Part shown: in pieces, positions 23,859 to 32,322 of the stretch
Numbering within the stretch: position 1 is the first letter of the stretch
Layout: each line of letters starts with the position of its first letter
DNA from: Lachnospiraceae bacterium KM106-2
GTDB taxonomy: Bacteria > Bacillota > Clostridia > Lachnospirales > Lachnospiraceae
Direction of reading: 5' to 3'
Assembly (NCBI GenBank): GCA_009731425.1
Contig: AP018794.1
Location: forward strand, 2,115,960 to 2,179,959
Length of the DNA stretch: 64,000 nucleotides
Program-made: the position numbers and the translations under genes
Notes under the pieces: generated by a model
Told to the model about the DNA's origin: nothing
The model's input: the letters and a program-made list of their open reading frames with translations, nothing else
The model's database searches: none

Positions 23859-25130
23859 CTATTTCTTAATTTTCACTTTAACTACTTTACTATAAGAACC
23901 ATATACCTTTTTATTCTTAGAATCAGTACGGTATGCTCTTACTTTTACATAGTAAGTTTTATTTTTGCTTAATTTATTAAGTTGAAGAGAAGTAGCTTTT
24001 ACTGTTTTTGTCTTATTGCTCTTCTTAAATTTCTTATTTGTTGAATAGATCACTTGGTAACCATTTGCTTTTGAAAGCTTTTTCCAAGAAACTTTAACGG
24101 CTTTCTTTTTGTTATTCTTTGCTTTTACAGAAGTAACTTTCTTAACCGTTACCTTTTCCCATTTTTGATATAACTTAACTTTGTTATATTCGCTTTCTTT
24201 TACCTTTGTTACTTTTGTCTTAAAGGAAGCTTCTTTGTACCATCCTTTAAATACGTAACCTTTTTTCGTAGGATTTTTTAACGTAACATATTTCTCTTTT
24301 TCTACAACAACTTTTAAACATGGAGAAGTAAACTTTACAGAACCTTCTGTTGGCTGTGCGGATACAAGATAAGTACCTGCTTTTGCAAAGCTGATTGATA
24401 CTTCACCCTTATCATTTGTTACTTTGTCTGTAAGAACACTTTGTGTACCTTTTGCATCTACTGTAGTTACCTGAGCTTTTGACACTGCTTGTTTCTCAAT
24501 TCCTTTTGAATTGTCATAATAACAAACACTAAAACCGGCTAAATTTAAAGCTATTTTCTCTCCTTCTTTAACCTTAAGAGACTCTACTTTTTTACCACTT
24601 TGTTCAAACCAAGTAAATAAATCTGCATAAGCAGTTAAATCTTGATAATAGAAGAAATCAATTTGATCATCTGCATTTAACTTAACTTGAGTTAACATTG
24701 CTCCATAGTTAGAACCTGCAAGACAAGGAACTTGTCCATTTACAACGAATGATAAGCTATCTGTTTTGCCAAATGTTTTACTGATCCATCCAGTACTTGA
24801 CACTGCTAAATACTGACTTGCTGTTTCTTTTGTGAATGCAGTTCCATAATAATCGATGTGGGCAGCAACTAATGCATCAAGTCCTGATACTTCATTTTCA
24901 CCAATACTAGCATCGTTGGTATAACCATACTCTTTTGCTAGACCTGGTCTTACCTTCTCTTGTTTGTTTAACATTGTAAATTGATTCTGATGTTGAACTG
25001 TTACGTTTACTGCTACCTCGCTAGCTGCAAAAGCCTCGTTCGTGTTGTAAGTGAATACCATACCTACAAGAAGCATAGCTGCTAACATGATGCCGCTAAG
25101 CTTTTTCAATAAATTTCTCTTTGTTTCCAT
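23859..25130 (-). CDS. Secreted DUF4430 / InlB-repeat / fibronectin-III protein under a B12 riboswitch
   Basis: This 423-residue protein has a signal peptide (METKRNLLKKL, hydrophobic core, cleavage near AFAA-SE). A DUF4430 domain (transcobalamin C-terminal-like) covers about residues 80-170 (SLSFVVNGQVPCLAG, QIDFFYYQ). An Ig-like stretch follows, then an InlB/Flg_new repeat (KKGYVFKGWYKEASF) and a C-terminal fibronectin-III domain (KVSWKKLSKANGYQVIYSTN). The ATG at 25130 follows AAAGGAG; the ORF start at 25166 has none. The upstream cobalamin riboswitch suggests a role in cobamide capture at the cell surface. No LPXTG or membrane anchor is seen. Confidence 0.85.
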   Translation of the reverse strand: METKRNLLKKLSGIMLAAMLLVGMVFTYNTNEAFAASEVAVNVTVQHQNQFTMLNKQEKVRPGLAKEYGYTNDASIGENEVSGLDALVAAHIDYYGTAFTKETASQYLAVSSTGWISKTFGKTDSLSFVVNGQVPCLAGSNYGAMLTQVKLNADDQIDFFYYQDLTAYADLFTWFEQSGKKVESLKVKEGEKIALNLAGFSVCYYDNSKGIEKQAVSKAQVTTVDAKGTQSVLTDKVTNDKGEVSISFAKAGTYLVSAQPTEGSVKFTSPCLKVVVEKEKYVTLKNPTKKGYVFKGWYKEASFKTKVTKVKESEYNKVKLYQKWEKVTVKKVTSVKAKNNKKKAVKVSWKKLSKANGYQVIYSTNKKFKKSNKTKTVKATSLQLNKLSKNKTYYVKVRAYRTDSKNKKVYGSYSKVVKVKIKK

Positions 25131-25261
25131 ATGTTCTCTCCTTTTACTTTTTGGATTAGACCTCATATAGAAAGCAAAGCCAGTTCTCTGCTACATTTCG
25201 GGGCATAACTCTGCCTTGGTAATACATTGTTTCTTACTCTCCCACCGAAAGTGATTACTGA

Positions 25262-25450
25262 CAGATAGAGCAGGTCTCCTGACTTAAGTTCATCCTACTT
25301 GCTTCCTCTTCCCAGTTGCCCAGTGAGCTGCTTTATCAATTCTAATTTCATGAGTCTTGATAAAACATAAAAGCGTTCGTCCCTCTTACAGTAGCGGGGG
25401 CTGTTCTGGTCTTTCACCAGATTCCCTTTTAAGAAAAGTTTCCTTTTCAC
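25262..25450 (-). ncRNA. Cobalamin (adenosylcobalamin-type) riboswitch
   Basis: Read on the minus strand, the conserved blocks appear in order: GGTGAAAGACC..., CAGCCCCCGCTACTGTA, GACGAACGC, CACTGGGCAACTGGGAAG, AGGATGAACTTAAGTCAGGAGACCTGC (the B12 box). The aptamer ends about 130 nt before the DUF4430 start. No strong terminator is visible between them, so control may act on translation or by a weak anti-structure. It lies downstream of the pdxY stop, so it also could mark an independent promoter region. Confidence 0.93.
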
Positions 25451-25482
25451 TCTATTTGCTTACTACTTATTCGTATATCTAA

Positions 25483-26316
25483 TCAATGATATTTATGTGA
25501 TAGCTCTGCTAAAAATGACTCAAAACATACGCCATTTTTCTCAGGACTATGACAAGCATTTGAATATTCGATCGTTTTCACCAGAAAATCTGCTGCCGCT
25601 TCTACTGCGTCAAAAAGACTCTTCTGATGTAACAGACATCCGGTCAATACAGAACTGAAGACATCTCCTGTCCCACAACGATCATTTCCTACTTTTTCTA
25701 CCACCACGTTTTCTAATTTTCCATCCGTAGTGGCAATATAATTTATCAATTTATTATCATCCGGAATTCCGGTAATTACTATTTCCTTTGCTCCTAACTT
25801 ACGAAGCCTTTCACATTGTTCCTTCAGCCAGCCACTTGTTAAATTCGATTCATACGGAATTTCAAGCAGTTCACACACTTCTGTTAGATTCGGTGTGATC
25901 ACATCTGCATATGCTACTAATTTTCTTAATGCCGCACTAACTTCTTTTTTTGTCACAGAATAAAGCTTACCATGATCCCCCATAATTGGATCAAGTATGA
26001 CAAACGGTTTGGAACCTTTTTGAGCCTTAAGAAAATCCTCAATTAGATCCGCTTGTTTTGTATTGGTTAATAATCCAATTAAAATTGCATCAAACGACAA
26101 TTCCAGTTCTTTAAAATGCCTGAGCGTCTGCTCCATCATGTTGGTCTGATCCACCATAACGTGTCCTCTGAATGCTCCATTCGTACTTAATAAAGCCGTT
26201 GGCAGCGGACATGTTTCAATTCCCATCGCACTTAAGATGGGCATAGATACCGTTAATGCACATCTTCCATAACTTGATAAATCATTGATCACAAGTACCC
26301 TTTTCTGTCTTTCCAT
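25483..26316 (-). CDS. pdxY: Pyridoxal/pyridoxamine kinase (PfkB-like)
   Basis: This 277-residue vitamin B6 kinase phosphorylates pyridoxal or pyridoxamine. Motifs are VLVINDLSSYGRCALTVSMPILSAMG at the N-terminus, DPIMGDHGKLYS in the middle, ITPNLTE, and the ATP/anion-hole GNDRCGTGDVFSSVLTG. The ATG at 26316 is used because GGAG lies 6 nt upstream; the ATG at 26328 contains that site. It starts 2 nt after the esterase stop, as last gene of a five-gene operon. ThiD-type hydroxymethylpyrimidine kinase is less likely. Confidence 0.88.
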   Translation of the reverse strand: MERQKRVLVINDLSSYGRCALTVSMPILSAMGIETCPLPTALLSTNGAFRGHVMVDQTNMMEQTLRHFKELELSFDAILIGLLTNTKQADLIEDFLKAQKGSKPFVILDPIMGDHGKLYSVTKKEVSAALRKLVAYADVITPNLTEVCELLEIPYESNLTSGWLKEQCERLRKLGAKEIVITGIPDDNKLINYIATTDGKLENVVVEKVGNDRCGTGDVFSSVLTGCLLHQKSLFDAVEAAADFLVKTIEYSNACHSPEKNGVCFESFLAELSHKYH

Positions 26317-26318
26317 CG

Positions 26319-27227
26319 TTATCTCCATAATTGCTTTATAAATTCGACTTCTCGTTGAATGATTTCATACGCAGCTTGTTTTACTTCTTCCGTCGTTTTA
26401 TTTCTAGAATTTTCACTCACATAGTCATAATTATAAGTATTTTCGATAAATCCATGGGTTACATTCTCAACTTCATAAAGAGTGGAACTTACCCCTGCCT
26501 CCCGCAGCTTCTGATGCATCGCGATACCATCTTCCTTTATGTTATCCCTCTGCGCTACTGCAATAAATGAAGGTGGCAATCCTTGAATCTCCTGTTGAGT
26601 CATCGCAAGCGGTGTTAGTTCTATCTTTGTTTCATCCGCATCTTTGACATAAGCCTGGCGAAATAACTCCATTAATAGATTAGGCAATGAACCTTTTATC
26701 TCAGCCCGATCCTTTGCTACTTTTACCAAATTCAGATAGGGATAATTTAAGCACATTCCATTCACTTGAAATGCTTGTGTTTTCTTTCCTAGATAAGCCG
26801 CTTCGACTGCAAGATTAGCCCCGGCACTACAGCCTAAAAGCACAACTTGCTTTCCAGAAGCCAGTAAACAGATCTGCTCATAGATATCGTCCACTCCAGC
26901 AGGATATGGGAATTCCGGTGCCAAACGATATTCTAAAGAAACTACCTTAACCCTAAGTTTCTTCATCAGTTCATAGCATAACCGATCATCATCAAAGCAA
27001 TGGCCAAGCATAAACCCCCCCCCATGAATGGTAAATATAATCGTTTCATTTACGGGATGCTCCGGCTCATGAACCAACGCACATAGACTTCGACCTGGTA
27101 AGTCAATGATCTGTTTCTTACCGATGACAGGGCGATGTTCTGCCTGCTCCTTTTGCATTCTCTGCTTTTCCTGTAATCCGAATGCTCTCATTCTGTCCTG
27201 AATTTTTCTTTCTAAATAATCTTCCAT
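26319..27227 (-). CDS. Alpha/beta hydrolase (esterase, HSL family)
   Basis: This 302-residue cytoplasmic hydrolase has the oxyanion motif HGGGF (IFTIHGGGFMLGH) and the nucleophile elbow GCSAGANLA. Asp lies in the VAQRDNIKEDG region and His in VTHGFIENTYN, completing the hormone-sensitive-lipase-type catalytic triad. Its start overlaps the dehydrogenase stop by 16 nt. The HGGG stretch is encoded by a run of nine C on the plus strand (27015-27023). Natural substrates could be short acyl or acetyl esters; the neighbour acyltransferase makes an acylated product plausible. Confidence 0.85.
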   Translation of the reverse strand: MEDYLERKIQDRMRAFGLQEKQRMQKEQAEHRPVIGKKQIIDLPGRSLCALVHEPEHPVNETIIFTIHGGGFMLGHCFDDDRLCYELMKKLRVKVVSLEYRLAPEFPYPAGVDDIYEQICLLASGKQVVLLGCSAGANLAVEAAYLGKKTQAFQVNGMCLNYPYLNLVKVAKDRAEIKGSLPNLLMELFRQAYVKDADETKIELTPLAMTQQEIQGLPPSFIAVAQRDNIKEDGIAMHQKLREAGVSSTLYEVENVTHGFIENTYNYDYVSENSRNKTTEEVKQAAYEIIQREVEFIKQLWR

Positions 27228-28195
27228 GGATCCTCTTCCTTATGTAAGCGGACATAACAAGACTGAATAGAATGCTGTACCATATCATGGATCGCCTGAT
27301 CTGTATAGAACGCCATATGCGGAGTTACCGTTACATTTGGGAAATCTCTCAAGATCGACAATTCCCTTTTTCCAATATTCTTGTCCTTCAGATTATTGTA
27401 ATAAAGACCATATTCATCTTCGATCACATCAAGGCCAACAGCACCTATCTTATCAGATTCAATGGCCTGAATCAAGTCTTTTGTGTTGATAAGACCACCT
27501 CTTGCTGTATTGATCAGAATAACTCCGTCCTTCATCTTATCAATGCTCTCGCTATTGATCATATGTTTGTTTTCTTTATTTAGTGGCATATGTAGCGTTA
27601 TTATATCACATTTGTTATATATGGTCTCTAAATCTACATACTCCGCATATTCTTTTACTGCTTCATTTTCCCAGACATCATGAGCATAGAGCTTACATCC
27701 GAAGCCGGATAAATCTTTAATTACAGTTGTTCCGATTTTTCCAGTTCCAATTACTCCGATCGTACATTTAGATAACTGTCCTCCCATGTTTCCCGGAAGA
27801 CTAAAGTCATTGATCACTGCTCGCTGCATGATCCGTTTCATCTTTCGAATACTCATTAACATCAACATGATCGTATAGTCCGCCACTCCGCTTGGATCAT
27901 ACGCAGCATTACTTACCATGATGCCTAATTCTTTTGCCTTCTTAAGATCAATATGATCATAACCGATCGTTCTTGTTGAGATCATACGAATCCCTAAGTC
28001 ATAAAACTTCTGTAGTAGCGACGCATCAAACTTAGTCGTTATTACACTTAAACAATCATAACCTTTTGCTAGTTCTGCATTCTCCAGTGTGGGCGACTCT
28101 TTGCTGATTCCAAGCTCTATCCCATACTCTGCGGCATATTTTGTAAAATAAGGTGCTTCATCAAAATCCCTGTAATTCCAAACAAAAATCTTCAT
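27212..28195 (-). CDS. D-2-hydroxyacid dehydrogenase (D-lactate dehydrogenase-like)
   Basis: This 327-residue NAD-dependent dehydrogenase has the Rossmann motif GVIGTGKIG, the catalytic Arg in INTARGGLINT, Glu in GLDVIEDE and His in TPHMAFYT. It is in the D-LDH/VanH branch (RTIGYDHIDLKKA, YDPSGVADY). It reduces pyruvate or a related 2-oxoacid to the D-hydroxyacid. AAGGAGG lies 6 nt upstream of the start. The operon position next to an arginase-family protein and an acyltransferase is unusual and suggests a specialised product rather than plain fermentation. Confidence 0.88.
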   Translation of the reverse strand: MKIFVWNYRDFDEAPYFTKYAAEYGIELGISKESPTLENAELAKGYDCLSVITTKFDASLLQKFYDLGIRMISTRTIGYDHIDLKKAKELGIMVSNAAYDPSGVADYTIMLMLMSIRKMKRIMQRAVINDFSLPGNMGGQLSKCTIGVIGTGKIGTTVIKDLSGFGCKLYAHDVWENEAVKEYAEYVDLETIYNKCDIITLHMPLNKENKHMINSESIDKMKDGVILINTARGGLINTKDLIQAIESDKIGAVGLDVIEDEYGLYYNNLKDKNIGKRELSILRDFPNVTVTPHMAFYTDQAIHDMVQHSIQSCYVRLHKEEDPWKII

Positions 28196-28206
28196 CTTTA
28201 ACCTCC

Positions 28207-29196
28207 TTATTCTTCTTTCAGTATCCTCTCTATCTTCAAGTTAGATAATTTCTTTACCATAGACATAAATACCGGAAACGATAATACAAACGTCAATACA
28301 ACGCTAAATGCTAATAATTCTCCAACCTCAAGGTGAGTATTGATCTCATCATAAATATCAGTATAGCCTAATAAGAAACGCTGGATCAGGCCATGGAACA
28401 AATAGATACTCATGGTTCGCTGACCAAGGTAAGTAAACCAGTGAACTTTACTCGAGATCAAAAGTCCAACACTTATCGTTAACACCAAAGCAACCAAGTA
28501 GAATGCTCCCATTAATAAAGTTCCTTCATAAGCATTTAACTCAAGTTCCTCATAACAGTAACGACAAGAAACAAACTTATTATAAACATCATCATTTGGT
28601 ACAACAAAATAAATTAATAAGCCATAGCCTGCCACAATACTTCCGGCAATTACTTTCCAGATCCGATTATGAAAGAAGGCTGCAACACGCTCTTTATCTG
28701 CATAATATCCAAGCAAGAAGAATGGATAATATACGATAATACGAGAAATACTCATCAATGTTCCCATCGTTGAATCAACTCCAATTGTCATCCCAAAAAC
28801 AACTGCAATCGGAAAGATATATTTTATCTTTGTTACATATGGTGTAATGAACTTCCATACAAATAAACAAAAGATATACCACAATGTAAAGTGTGGCTGA
28901 AATAAATGAAGTTCCTTACTCTCTTCTAATACTAGATTATATAAAATATAGTGTGAAAATTGAAATATTAAATAGGGTACTAATAATGTCTTTACTTCTT
29001 TCATCAACGGAACCTTTTTCTTTGAAAAATATCCGGATATCATAATAAATGCAGGCATATGAAAGGAATAAATAATAAAATAAAGATCATTTACAGTACC
29101 GTGATCATCACGAAGTGGCTCGATAAAATGTCCCACTACAACTAGTATAATTAATAATGCTTTATAATTGTCAAACCAAGCGTCTCGCTTTCTCAT
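28207..29196 (-). CDS. Acyltransferase family 3 membrane protein
   Basis: This 329-residue protein has about ten helices. The N-terminal block YKALLIILVVVGHFIEP contains the conserved His of acyltransferase-3 enzymes, and FHMPAFIMISGYFSKKK follows, as in OafA/NodX/WecH types that O-acetylate sugars or polymers. The ATG at 29196 has GAGGTG upstream; the GTG at 29205 overlaps that site. It could decorate a cell-surface polymer. The substrate is unknown. Confidence 0.85.
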   Translation of the reverse strand: MRKRDAWFDNYKALLIILVVVGHFIEPLRDDHGTVNDLYFIIYSFHMPAFIMISGYFSKKKVPLMKEVKTLLVPYLIFQFSHYILYNLVLEESKELHLFQPHFTLWYIFCLFVWKFITPYVTKIKYIFPIAVVFGMTIGVDSTMGTLMSISRIIVYYPFFLLGYYADKERVAAFFHNRIWKVIAGSIVAGYGLLIYFVVPNDDVYNKFVSCRYCYEELELNAYEGTLLMGAFYLVALVLTISVGLLISSKVHWFTYLGQRTMSIYLFHGLIQRFLLGYTDIYDEINTHLEVGELLAFSVVLTFVLSFPVFMSMVKKLSNLKIERILKEE

Positions 29197-29218
29197 CTGT
29201 AACACACCTCAACTACTT

Positions 29219-29932
29219 TTAAATCATATGTAATATATCCGCATTTGCCCTATCATTAATTTTTGATGCAGTACTGGATTCCCCACATACATCTACTCCT
29301 ATGATCGCTTTCTTATTATGGATCTCATTTAGAGCTAATTTCAATTGTCGTAGTGTCAGACTTCCCTGATCCCAGTTAGTCTTAGCTTCCTCCTCATCGA
29401 ACACATCTTTATCAACGCTGATATAGACCGGATACTCTATTTGCTTTATCATTTTTTCGCGCCAGAAATCGTCTCTTTCTATCTCACTCTGAGGGAACAA
29501 AGACACTCGTTGTTTGTATTGTTTTTCCATCGTATCTAGTAAACTATCTGAGACACCAATGATGATAACTTGCTTCAAATATGGATTCTCATCTAATGCA
29601 CGTTTGACCCAGCATCCACAAGACATTAGATTACCGAATCTAGATGGCATCATATCGGTATGATGATCAAATAATACTAACGTAAAATCGGATTCTATCT
29701 GCTCCATTAATAAATATGTCATATAGTGATAATTACCCGAATCAATGAAATTTAAATAGGTCCGTTCCTTTTGTCTCATCCGCTCTCGAATCTCTTTCAT
29801 GGATGCCTCATCTAGATAACCATTCACGCCTGTCAGATCAGTGAGATCAATCCATTGATAGGAGGATTCTTTGTAAAATCGTTCTTGCTCATATACGTGA
29901 TCGAAGTTGAAAACTGTTATCTGTTTTCCCAT
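29219..29932 (-). CDS. Arginase/ureohydrolase-family protein
   Basis: This 237-residue protein has the metal-binding motifs of the arginase fold: LFDHHTDMMP, SVDKDVFDE and GVDVCGE in place of the usual third site. It is shorter than arginase or agmatinase (about 300 residues). A GTG at 29941 could also be the start. It is first gene of the operon, and the intergenic distances after it are 22, 11, -16 and 2 nt. It may hydrolyse a guanidino compound or have another function; members of this branch are uncharacterised as far as I know. Confidence 0.78.
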   Translation of the reverse strand: MGKQITVFNFDHVYEQERFYKESSYQWIDLTDLTGVNGYLDEASMKEIRERMRQKERTYLNFIDSGNYHYMTYLLMEQIESDFTLVLFDHHTDMMPSRFGNLMSCGCWVKRALDENPYLKQVIIIGVSDSLLDTMEKQYKQRVSLFPQSEIERDDFWREKMIKQIEYPVYISVDKDVFDEEEAKTNWDQGSLTLRQLKLALNEIHNKKAIIGVDVCGESSTASKINDRANADILHMI

Positions 29933-30037
29933 CGCTGTCACTTCTTTCTTTCAAATATTCAACTAATTTTACCACCACTTTAACAAAATGTTAACACTTT
30001 ATTAAAAAACGATTACATTTTCTAGTTTTGCACAAAA

Positions 30038-30084
30038 ATTAAGCTCTAAGGTCCTGTTATTGTAACTTTCCCATAGAGCTTAAT
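30038..30084 (-). terminator. Terminator after the 97-residue gene
   Basis: ATTAAGCTCTA pairs with TAGAGCTTAAT around a long loop of about 25 nt, with a U-run on the minus strand. It is in the right place for the gene ending at 30123. Confidence 0.65.
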
Positions 30085-30122
30085 TCTCTTTGTAACGACA
30101 CACTTTGTTCATATCTCTGTCC

Positions 30123-30416
30123 TTATCCATAGGTATCAAATTTGGATGATAAACCGTTCACTTCTTCAAAGACACCAGATTTATTATACTTCTGATAGAC
30201 TCCGCTTGGAAATGATTCTGGCTCATCATCCTTTCTCTTCTTTATCTCGTGTAGAAATCTGTTAAATGAACAATATTCTTTCTCTCTTCCCCTTAGAAGT
30301 TCCTCGTAATCTTCTTTTAATTCTTGTACTTTCACAACTTTATGAACCGGTGGTATTTTGGAATATGATCTGACTTTAACTATCTTATTCACTCCCATCG
30401 CAACAAAATCCAACAT
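30123..30416 (-). CDS. Hypothetical protein, 97 residues
   Basis: The protein is soluble and basic, with a mixed-charge middle (VQELKEDYEELLRGREKEY). It has no signal peptide or membrane segment. The start is uncertain: an ATG at 30416 and one at 30398 (MGVNKIVKV) are in frame, and neither has a strong ribosome site. Its own terminator follows. I do not recognise a family. It stands alone between the arginase-led operon and the ABC uptake operon. Confidence 0.6.
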   Translation of the reverse strand: MLDFVAMGVNKIVKVRSYSKIPPVHKVVKVQELKEDYEELLRGREKEYCSFNRFLHEIKKRKDDEPESFPSGVYQKYNKSGVFEEVNGLSSKFDTYG

Positions 30417-30463
30417 AATGTTACTGAAACTTCTCAGTTCAATTCATATATATGAAGAGAAAA

Positions 30464-30505
30464 AAAAGAAAGAACAAGTAATGTAATAACTCATTCTTTC
30501 TTTGT
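30464..30505 (-). terminator. Terminator of the TrpXYZ-type ABC operon
   Basis: AAAGAAAGAA pairs with TTCTTTCTTT, with a U-rich tail on the minus strand, directly after the ATPase stop at 30511. Confidence 0.75.
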
Positions 30506-30510
30506 ATGTT

Positions 30511-31305
30511 TTAAGCTAAAAGCATTCGATCGTTTGCCAACTCTTCTCCAGCAACTGTCTCAAACTTCTTCAGAAGATCATCCACTTTCAGATTCTTCTT
30601 TTCTTCTCCGGCTACATCATATACGATTTTCCCATTATGCATCATGATCAAACGATTACCAATATGGATTGCATCCTTCATATTATGAGTAACCATCAAA
30701 GCGGTCAATTCTTGTTCCTTTACAATCTCTTTTGTTAGATCCAATACCTTCTTCGCTGTTTTCGGATCTAATGCAGCGGTATGTTCATCTAGCAATAATA
30801 ACTTGGGCTGTTGCAAAGTAGCCATCAAGAGTGTTAACGCCTGCCTTTGACCTCCTGATAATAAGCCTACTTTAGAACTCATTCGATCTTCAAGCCCTAA
30901 ATCTAATCGCTTTAGTGCCTCTTGATAAAACTCTTTTTCTTTCGCGCTAATCCCCCAAGATAATCCTCTTCGTTTTCCTCTCCGATAAGCTAAAGCCAGA
31001 TTCTCCTGAATCTCCATATTGGATGCCGTTCCTAACATAGGATCTTGAAATACTCTTCCAAGTAATTTAGCACGTGTATGTTCCTTTTGTTTACTCATAT
31101 CGACACCATCTAAAATAATACTTCCATAATCAATCGGATATACTCCGGCGATCATATTTAGCATTGTCGATTTTCCCGCACCATTTCCACCGATCACAGT
31201 TACGAAATCCTTCGGATTCAGATGCAAGTTAATACCGCGTAATGCACGCTTTTCATTTATTGTCTTCGGATTAAAAGTCTTATAGATATCTTTTATGATC
31301 AACAT
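30511..31305 (-). CDS. ABC transporter ATP-binding protein (TrpZ-like, COG1101 type)
   Basis: This 264-residue ATPase has Walker A VIGGNGAGKSTML, Q-loop VFQDPMLGTASNMEI, signature LLSGGQRQALTLLMA and Walker B LLLLDEHTAALDP. DEHTAALDP with His in place of Pro, and the long insertion RRGKRRGLSWGI, are typical of this uptake subgroup. It starts 12 nt after the permease. It energises the permease encoded upstream; substrates in known relatives are aromatic amino acids or other small molecules. Confidence 0.88.
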   Translation of the reverse strand: MLIIKDIYKTFNPKTINEKRALRGINLHLNPKDFVTVIGGNGAGKSTMLNMIAGVYPIDYGSIILDGVDMSKQKEHTRAKLLGRVFQDPMLGTASNMEIQENLALAYRRGKRRGLSWGISAKEKEFYQEALKRLDLGLEDRMSSKVGLLSGGQRQALTLLMATLQQPKLLLLDEHTAALDPKTAKKVLDLTKEIVKEQELTALMVTHNMKDAIHIGNRLIMMHNGKIVYDVAGEEKKNLKVDDLLKKFETVAGEELANDRMLLA

Positions 31306-31317
31306 GCTTCTGCCCCC

Positions 31318-32295
31318 TTATTGGTCTTTCTCTTTCTCTATGAGATATTCATAATCTAATTTACCAAATCGTTCTCTAAACTTCTCTGCGATCACAGGAA
31401 CTGCTAATGCAAAGGCAACAAGAATTGCTGTTAATAACTTCATATCATCTGCATTCATTCCTAATTGCAGTACAACTGCAACAACAATTCGATACAAGAT
31501 AGATCCGACTACAACCGCAATTAATTTCATCCCAAATGACTTAAAATATTTTAACAAAACCTCTCCGATGACAATTGATGCAAGACCGATGACAATCGCT
31601 CCGGTTCCCATTCCGACATCACCATATCCATTATCCATACAGACTAATGCACCTGATAAAGCTACAAGACCATTCGATAACATTAGCGCAACCACTTTAG
31701 TATGATTCGTATTCTGTCCAAGAGCTCTCATCATCTTTTCGTTATTTCCGGTTGCTCGAATCGCAGAACCGATCTCGGTTCCAAAGAACCAATATAAAAT
31801 ACCGATCACTAAGATGGCACATAGAATTCCTACTACTAAGACTAAGTATTGTGCTTTGATCCTGGTTCCCGTGATGGACTGGATCATGCCATTGATCAGA
31901 TCAAACATGGTCTTGCTATTTAAAAGTGGAAGATTCGCTCTTCCCATAATTCTAAGATTAATAGAATAAAGGGATAACTGCGTTAAGATTCCGGCTAAAA
32001 TAGCTGGTATTCGTAAACTCGTATTTAAAAAACCGGTTATCATACCGGCTAACAGTCCTGCAATGATCGCACATAAAATTGCGATAAATGGATTCCATCC
32101 TTTTAATATCATTGAGGCGCAGATGGCACCACCTAATGCAAAACTTCCATCAACTGTCATATCCGCAAAATCTAATACCTTAAATGTTATGTAAACTCCT
32201 AGCGACATCAAACTCCATAATACCCCTTGCGAAACCGCTCCCGGTATTACCCCTATAAGAATATTTAATATTCGCAATAACCAATGCAATGTCAT
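31318..32295 (-). CDS. ABC transporter permease (TrpY-like, COG4120 type)
   Basis: This 325-residue membrane protein has about eight helices, with the segment VYITFKVLDFADMTVDGSFALGGAI typical of the branched-chain amino acid permease superfamily used by TrpXYZ-like systems. GSAIRATGNNEKMMRALGQN is the ATPase-coupling loop. It lies 27 nt after the substrate-binding protein and 12 nt before the ATPase. Confidence 0.88.
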   Translation of the reverse strand: MTLHWLLRILNILIGVIPGAVSQGVLWSLMSLGVYITFKVLDFADMTVDGSFALGGAICASMILKGWNPFIAILCAIIAGLLAGMITGFLNTSLRIPAILAGILTQLSLYSINLRIMGRANLPLLNSKTMFDLINGMIQSITGTRIKAQYLVLVVGILCAILVIGILYWFFGTEIGSAIRATGNNEKMMRALGQNTNHTKVVALMLSNGLVALSGALVCMDNGYGDVGMGTGAIVIGLASIVIGEVLLKYFKSFGMKLIAVVVGSILYRIVVAVVLQLGMNADDMKLLTAILVAFALAVPVIAEKFRERFGKLDYEYLIEKEKDQ

Positions 32296-32322
32296 CCACC
32301 TCCACTGTTCTCATTTGAACTT

